From Planctomycetota bacterium (GTDB lineage Bacteria; Planctomycetota; Planctomycetia; Pirellulales; UBA1268): 19,793 bases of DNA. The stretch spans positions 1 through 19,793 of the forward strand of contig JAQBZA010000010.1 in the NCBI GenBank assembly GCA_027622795.1, read 5' to 3'. Under the pieces are notes generated by a model that was given only the letters and a program-made list of their open reading frames with translations, had not been told where the DNA came from and made no database searches. Both the position numbers and the translations under genes were made by a program. Every line of letters starts with the position of its first letter. Positions within the stretch are counted from its first letter, which is position 1. Below are positions 15,710 through 19,793 of the stretch, one piece after another.

Positions 15710-18658
15710 ATGGAACTGCACAAGAACCAGAGGCCGCTCGGGATGATCAAGAGCAGCGGACTGCGCGGAGGGTATCGGCTGTTGATCGGGTGTTGCCTGG
15801 CTTTAGGCAACGTGCTCACCACCGTTCACGCCAGCGATCCCCGTGATACCAAGCCTGGCGGCGGCGGCGCTGAACTCTTTGTTCGACGAATTGAACCACT
15901 CCTGGCCGCCAAGTGTTTCGCGTGCCACGGGAACGCCGACGAACCTGAGGGAGACTTCACGCTGACGAATCGGCAGGCGCTTCTGCGCGGCGGTGAGAGC
16001 GGTGATTCCGCTGTGGTGCCTGGCGATCCCGAAAAGAGCCCGCTGGTGCGAGCGGTGGAGCGAACGGATGCGATCGTCTCGCCGATGCCGCCGAAGGAGG
16101 CGGAGCAACTCTCCACCCGTGAAGTCGGCTGGTTGCGGCAGTGGATCGCCGCCGGGGCACCCTGGCCGGACACTGCCGAGGCTGCCGCGATCATACGCAC
16201 GCGGGCCGACGCCTGGTCGGCTGAAGATGGCGTTGCGGTTTCGACATCAGGTGGCCTCTCCGCAGTATGGACCAACCGCCGGTACGACCCGGCCGCGCTC
16301 TGGGCCTATCGACCGATTGTAAAGCCCAAGATTCCGACAGCGTTGGCGGAAGAGCACCCCATTGATGCCCTGCTCGCGATGCACCGACCGGCAGGCTTGA
16401 CGATCGCACCGCGGGCCGACCGCCGCACGCTCCTGCGACGGGCCACTTTTGATCTCACGGGCCTACCGCCGACCCTCGAAGAGATGGCCGCATTCGTCAC
16501 TGATCCCCGCGACGACGTGCCTGCCTTCAAGGATGTCATCGATCGATTGCTGGCCAGCCCGCATTACGGGGAGCGAATGGCCCAACACTGGCTCGACGTG
16601 ACCCGCTACGCCGATTCCAGCGGCTTTGCCAATGATTACGAACGAGGCAATGCCTGGCGGTATCGCGACTATGTTGTGCGGTCTTTCAACAGCGACAAGC
16701 CGTTCGACCAGTTCGTCCGCGAGCAGATTGCAGGGGATGAAATCGCCCCCGACGACCCGGAGGCGATCATTGCCACCGGATTTCTGCGCATGGGGCCCTG
16801 GGAACTCACCGGCATGGAAGTGGAAAAGATCGCCAGGCAGCGGTTTCTGGATGATGTGACCAATGCCGTTGGCGAGGTCTTTCTTGGCCATGCGTTGCAG
16901 TGCGCCCGCTGCCATGATCACAAGTTTGACCCGGTTCCGACGCGAGACTACTACGCTATCCAGGCGGTCTTCGCGACAACCCAGTTGGCGGAGCGAGCGG
17001 CGGCCTTTCTGCCGGAAGAAAACCGATCTGGCTTCGAGGAGCGACAGTATTTGGAGCAGTCGCAGGCCGCCCATCAACAGGCTCTGGCATCGCTCGACAA
17101 CACGCTGCTCGACAACGCGCGGCTCTGGTTCGAAGAACAGGGCAAAGATCCCTCGGCCTGGCGGGCCGCCGTTGCCGAGGCCCGCCAGCGGCAGACCGAT
17201 GACACGCGCCGGGGCGGGAAGCAACTTCGTTATTCCGATGTTTTCGGCAGCGCCCGTCGGCGGCTCAAAGAACAGGGCATACCTGAGGCCGACTATCCGC
17301 CGAAACTCGTCGGGTTGACACCGGCGCAGTTCGGAATGGAGCGGATCGCCCGCAAGGGGCTGGAACGACTCCGCTGGGAATTCGACCGCTACGAACCCTA
17401 CGCGTTAGCAGTCTATTCCGGCGTTACGCCGAGTCTCAAAAATGTGTATGCGCCGCTGCGGATGCCGACGGATCCTCTGGATCGAGGCATTCAGGAAGAG
17501 ACCTGTATCCTGGTCGGGGGTGATCCTTTTTCAGAAGGGCAGCGGGTGGAGCCGGGGGTGCTAAGCGTCCTTCATCAACAGGCCCCGCCGCCGGCATTTC
17601 CTGATGGCGATGCCATGGCTGGGCGGCGACAGGCGTTTGCATCATGGGTGGCGGATTCGCAAAACCCGCTGACGACCCGGGTGATCGTCAACCGGATTTG
17701 GATGTGGCATTTCGGTGTCCCTTTGGCAGGGAACCCCAACAACTTTGGCGGCACCGGCAAACGGCCAACCCACCCGGAGTTGCTCGACTGGCTGGCAGCG
17801 ACCTTCGTGGAGCACGGCTGGTCATTCAAGACGATGCACCGTCGGATCATGCTGTCTGCAGCCTATCGGCGCCGGAGCCTCCATCCTGATCCTGACGGGC
17901 TTCGAGAGCAGGATCCGCTGGGGCTTGGCTACGCGGCCTTTCGACAGCGTCGACTGACTGCCGAAGAGATTCGGGATGCCATGCTGGCCACCAGTGGTGA
18001 ATTGAATCCCGATGTCGGTGGCATCCCGGTCCGCCCGGAAATAAACCTCGAGGCGGCGTTGCAGCCGCGGCAGGTGATGGGCACGTTTGCGGCCGCCTGG
18101 GTGCCACACCCGCTGCCTGAGCAGCGTCATCGGCGTTCACTCTACACGCTCAAACTGCGCGGGCTCCGTGATCCAAGATTGGAGGTCTTCAACGCACCGG
18201 CCCCTGATTTTTCCTGTGAACGCCGCGACACGAGCACCGTGACACCGCAGGTCTTCGCGCTCTTCAACAGTCGTGCCACACACGCTCGAGCCCTGGCCCT
18301 CGCGACCCGCGTCTTGAGGGAAGCCTCCAGCGACGAGGCCGCCATCGAAAGGTGCTTCGAACTCGCCTTCGGCCGAGTCGCCCGTGGTGGCGAGATGCAG
18401 GCCTGCCTGACACACTGGCGACAGATGGAGGTGGTGGAACGAGACGCGGTCTACCCGCGTCATCAGCTGCCCCGGACCGTTCTGCGCGAGGCGATAGAAG
18501 AAAATACGGGGGTGCCCTTCACCTTCACTGAGACGCTCCATGCGAATGCCGATTTCGTTCCCGACCTCCAGCCAGCCGACTGCGATGTGCGCACCCGAGC
18601 CCTCGCCAATGTCTGCCTTGTGCTGCTCAACTCCAACGAGTTTCTCCATGTCGATTGA
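15710..18658 (+). CDS. PSCyt1/DUF1549/DUF1553 diheme protein
   Basis: A 982-residue exported protein of the planctomycete cytochrome type. A signal peptide lies within residues 12-41. PSCyt1 (about 55-150) carries CFACHG (C69, C72, H73) and a likely distal methionine in SPMPPK (M126). DUF1549 (about 215-425) contains DLTGLPPTLEE, ASPHYGERMAQHWLDVTRYA and the second haem motif CARCHDHKFDP (C398, C401, H402). DUF1553 (about 640-910) contains NPLTTRVIVNRIWMWHFG, followed by NNFGGTGKRPTHPELLDWLA, and SYRR-type sequence near 718-722. The length is usual for the family. Function is unknown; electron transfer in breakdown of complex substrates is a frequent suggestion. Two starts are possible: ATG 15710 as given, or ATG 15743, which gives a shorter leader and has a weak AGAGG. 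It overlaps the DUF1501 gene by 11 bases, its normal partner. Confidence 0.94.
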   Translation: MELHKNQRPLGMIKSSGLRGGYRLLIGCCLALGNVLTTVHASDPRDTKPGGGGAELFVRRIEPLLAAKCFACHGNADEPEGDFTLTNRQALLRGGESGDSAVVPGDPEKSPLVRAVERTDAIVSPMPPKEAEQLSTREVGWLRQWIAAGAPWPDTAEAAAIIRTRADAWSAEDGVAVSTSGGLSAVWTNRRYDPAALWAYRPIVKPKIPTALAEEHPIDALLAMHRPAGLTIAPRADRRTLLRRATFDLTGLPPTLEEMAAFVTDPRDDVPAFKDVIDRLLASPHYGERMAQHWLDVTRYADSSGFANDYERGNAWRYRDYVVRSFNSDKPFDQFVREQIAGDEIAPDDPEAIIATGFLRMGPWELTGMEVEKIARQRFLDDVTNAVGEVFLGHALQCARCHDHKFDPVPTRDYYAIQAVFATTQLAERAAAFLPEENRSGFEERQYLEQSQAAHQQALASLDNTLLDNARLWFEEQGKDPSAWRAAVAEARQRQTDDTRRGGKQLRYSDVFGSARRRLKEQGIPEADYPPKLVGLTPAQFGMERIARKGLERLRWEFDRYEPYALAVYSGVTPSLKNVYAPLRMPTDPLDRGIQEETCILVGGDPFSEGQRVEPGVLSVLHQQAPPPAFPDGDAMAGRRQAFASWVADSQNPLTTRVIVNRIWMWHFGVPLAGNPNNFGGTGKRPTHPELLDWLAATFVEHGWSFKTMHRRIMLSAAYRRRSLHPDPDGLREQDPLGLGYAAFRQRRLTAEEIRDAMLATSGELNPDVGGIPVRPEINLEAALQPRQVMGTFAAAWVPHPLPEQRHRRSLYTLKLRGLRDPRLEVFNAPAPDFSCERRDTSTVTPQVFALFNSRATHARALALATRVLREASSDEAAIERCFELAFGRVARGGEMQACLTHWRQMEVVERDAVYPRHQLPRTVLREAIEENTGVPFTFTETLHANADFVPDLQPADCDVRTRALANVCLVLLNSNEFLHVD

Positions 18659-19793
18659 AACCACCTCCGGCCGCACCGCAATGCCCACGCGTCGGGACGT
18701 GCTCTATGGTCTCGGCGCCTCGCTCGGCAGCGTCGCCTTTTCAGCCCTGCTCGCCGCCGAAGAACGGCCTCCAGCGCCGTCTGCACTCGCACCGCGATCC
18801 CCACATTTTCCGCAAGCAAAGGCGCGGAATGTCATCTTCCTGATGATGGAAGGGGGGCCCTCCCACATCGACACCTTTGACCCCAAGCCAGCACTCGACC
18901 GAAGGCACCTCGAGGAGTTTGTCCGCGGCGGTGATGAGCAATCAGCAATGGCGAGCGGCAAACGATATTACGTGCGGAGCCCATTTCGCTTCATCAAGGC
19001 AGGGCAGAGCGGCGCGGACATGGCGGAGAACTGGGCTCACTTGGCCGGCGTGGCCGACGAGATCTGTTTCTTTCGCGGCTGCACCGTCGATAGCGTCAAC
19101 CACCCCACGGCCATGTACCAGATGAACTGCGGGAACCGATTTGGCGGTGATCCGGCAATCGGTTCTTGGGTGACCTATGGCCTCGGCTCCGAGAACCAGG
19201 ACCTCCCCGGCTTCATTGTCCTGCCGGAGTTGAGTTATCCACAGGGGGGCGCAGCAAATTGGAGCAACGGCTACCTCCCGGCCCATTACCAAGGGACGCC
19301 GCTGCGACCGAAGGGATCGCCGATCCTCGATCTCTCACCGCCGCCAGGCGTGACGACCGAACACCAGCGGAAAAATCTTGATTTTCTCTCTCAACTCAAT
19401 GCCACGCATGCCGAGTCGCACCCCGGACAGGATGATCTTCGAGCCCGCATGACCAGCTACGAACTTGCGTTTCGTATGCAGATGCAGGTTCCCGAGGTAC
19501 TCGACCTTTCCGGGGAAGATGAACGGACCCGGGATCTTTACGGCATCGGGAAGACCGGCACCGATGCCTTCGGTCGAAAGTGCCTGCTGGCCCGTAAACT
19601 CGTGGAGACGGGCGTGCGATTTGTCCAGCTCTATCACGGCTCGTGGGATAGTCACGACTCGATCGAGCGGGCACACGGCAGTCTCGTCGAGGCAGTCGAC
19701 CAGCCGATTGCGGCCCTGCTTACTGATCTCAAACAGCGTGGGCTCCTCGAGAGCACGCTCGTCGTCTGGTGCGGTGAGTTTGGTCGGGCGCCC
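18648..19793 (+). CDS. DUF1501 protein with Tat-like leader (3' end missing)
   Basis: The frame is open to the last base, so the C-terminus is outside the window; 382 residues are visible, out of about 480 usual. The leader has twin arginines (TRRDVLYGLG, R15-R16) and a hydrophobic stretch, suggesting Tat export. DUF1501 signatures are present: MMEGGPSHIDTFDPKP (66-81), NHPTAMYQMNCGN in the middle, GSWDSHDS (331-338) and VVWCGEFGRAP at the very end (372-382). The family is grouped with the alkaline phosphatase superfamily but has no established reaction. It starts inside the end of the haem-protein gene (11-base overlap), so the two are translationally linked. An in-frame ATG at 18681 would avoid the overlap but would still keep the twin arginines. 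Confidence 0.92.
   Translation, partial: MSIETTSGRTAMPTRRDVLYGLGASLGSVAFSALLAAEERPPAPSALAPRSPHFPQAKARNVIFLMMEGGPSHIDTFDPKPALDRRHLEEFVRGGDEQSAMASGKRYYVRSPFRFIKAGQSGADMAENWAHLAGVADEICFFRGCTVDSVNHPTAMYQMNCGNRFGGDPAIGSWVTYGLGSENQDLPGFIVLPELSYPQGGAANWSNGYLPAHYQGTPLRPKGSPILDLSPPPGVTTEHQRKNLDFLSQLNATHAESHPGQDDLRARMTSYELAFRMQMQVPEVLDLSGEDERTRDLYGIGKTGTDAFGRKCLLARKLVETGVRFVQLYHGSWDSHDSIERAHGSLVEAVDQPIAALLTDLKQRGLLESTLVVWCGEFGRAP

Noticed and set aside
16463..17224. Minus-strand open frame inside the PSCyt1/DUF1549/DUF1553 gene
   Set aside because: It lies over the well-conserved DUF1549 region with its CxxCH motif and is a codon-bias shadow.
1..19793. CRISPR array, tRNA, rRNA, insertion sequence or attachment site
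   Set aside because: I saw no spaced direct repeats, cloverleaf-like segment, transposase motif or terminal inverted repeats on reading both strands.

Overview
The window looks like a GC-rich chromosomal segment of a planctomycete (Planctomycetota, plausibly a Pirellulales-type lineage). The main reason is a dense set of families that are typical of that phylum: a PSCyt1/DUF1549/DUF1553 haem protein with a DUF1501 partner, a DUF1587/1595/1592/1588/1585 haem protein with a DUF1552 (HXXSHH) partner, a secreted formylglycine sulfatase, and several secreted proteins I do not recognise. This taxonomic call is an inference from gene content. I see no tRNA, rRNA, CRISPR array, insertion sequence or phage gene, and no gene-free stretch longer than 300 bases.

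Layout. (1) 2-3442, plus strand: a lactate-permease family transporter cut by the left edge, then an amidohydrolase family 3 (YtcJ-like) enzyme, then a tiny CPXCG zinc-ribbon protein. Spacing is tight and suggests one transcript. (2) 3443-3542: a convergent gap holding two hairpins. (3) 3543-6491, minus strand: a bicupin protein followed 15 bases later by an exported sulfatase. (4) 6492-6631: a divergent gap. (5) 6632-9135, plus strand: lemA and a DUF2207 membrane protein, overlapping by one base. (6) 9190-15577, minus strand: a four-gene set read right to left, namely an unknown exported protein, a diheme DUF1592-type protein, a DUF1552 protein with a Tat-like leader, and a second unknown exported protein that overlaps DUF1552 by four bases. 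(7) 15578-15709: a 132-base divergent control region. (8) 15710-19793, plus strand: a PSCyt1/DUF1549/DUF1553 diheme protein overlapping a DUF1501 protein by 11 bases; the latter runs off the right edge.

How it fits together. The right-hand half is the notable part. The two classic planctomycete cassettes, each made of an exported haem-binding protein plus an exported Tat-type partner, lie head to head around one short intergenic region. One of them carries two extra unrecognised exported proteins. This suggests a co-regulated periplasmic redox system of unknown substrate. The left half looks metabolic: uptake and hydrolysis of a small molecule, and desulfation coupled to a cupin protein whose two halves resemble gentisate 1,2-dioxygenase halves in swapped order. 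Substrates cannot be read from the sequence.
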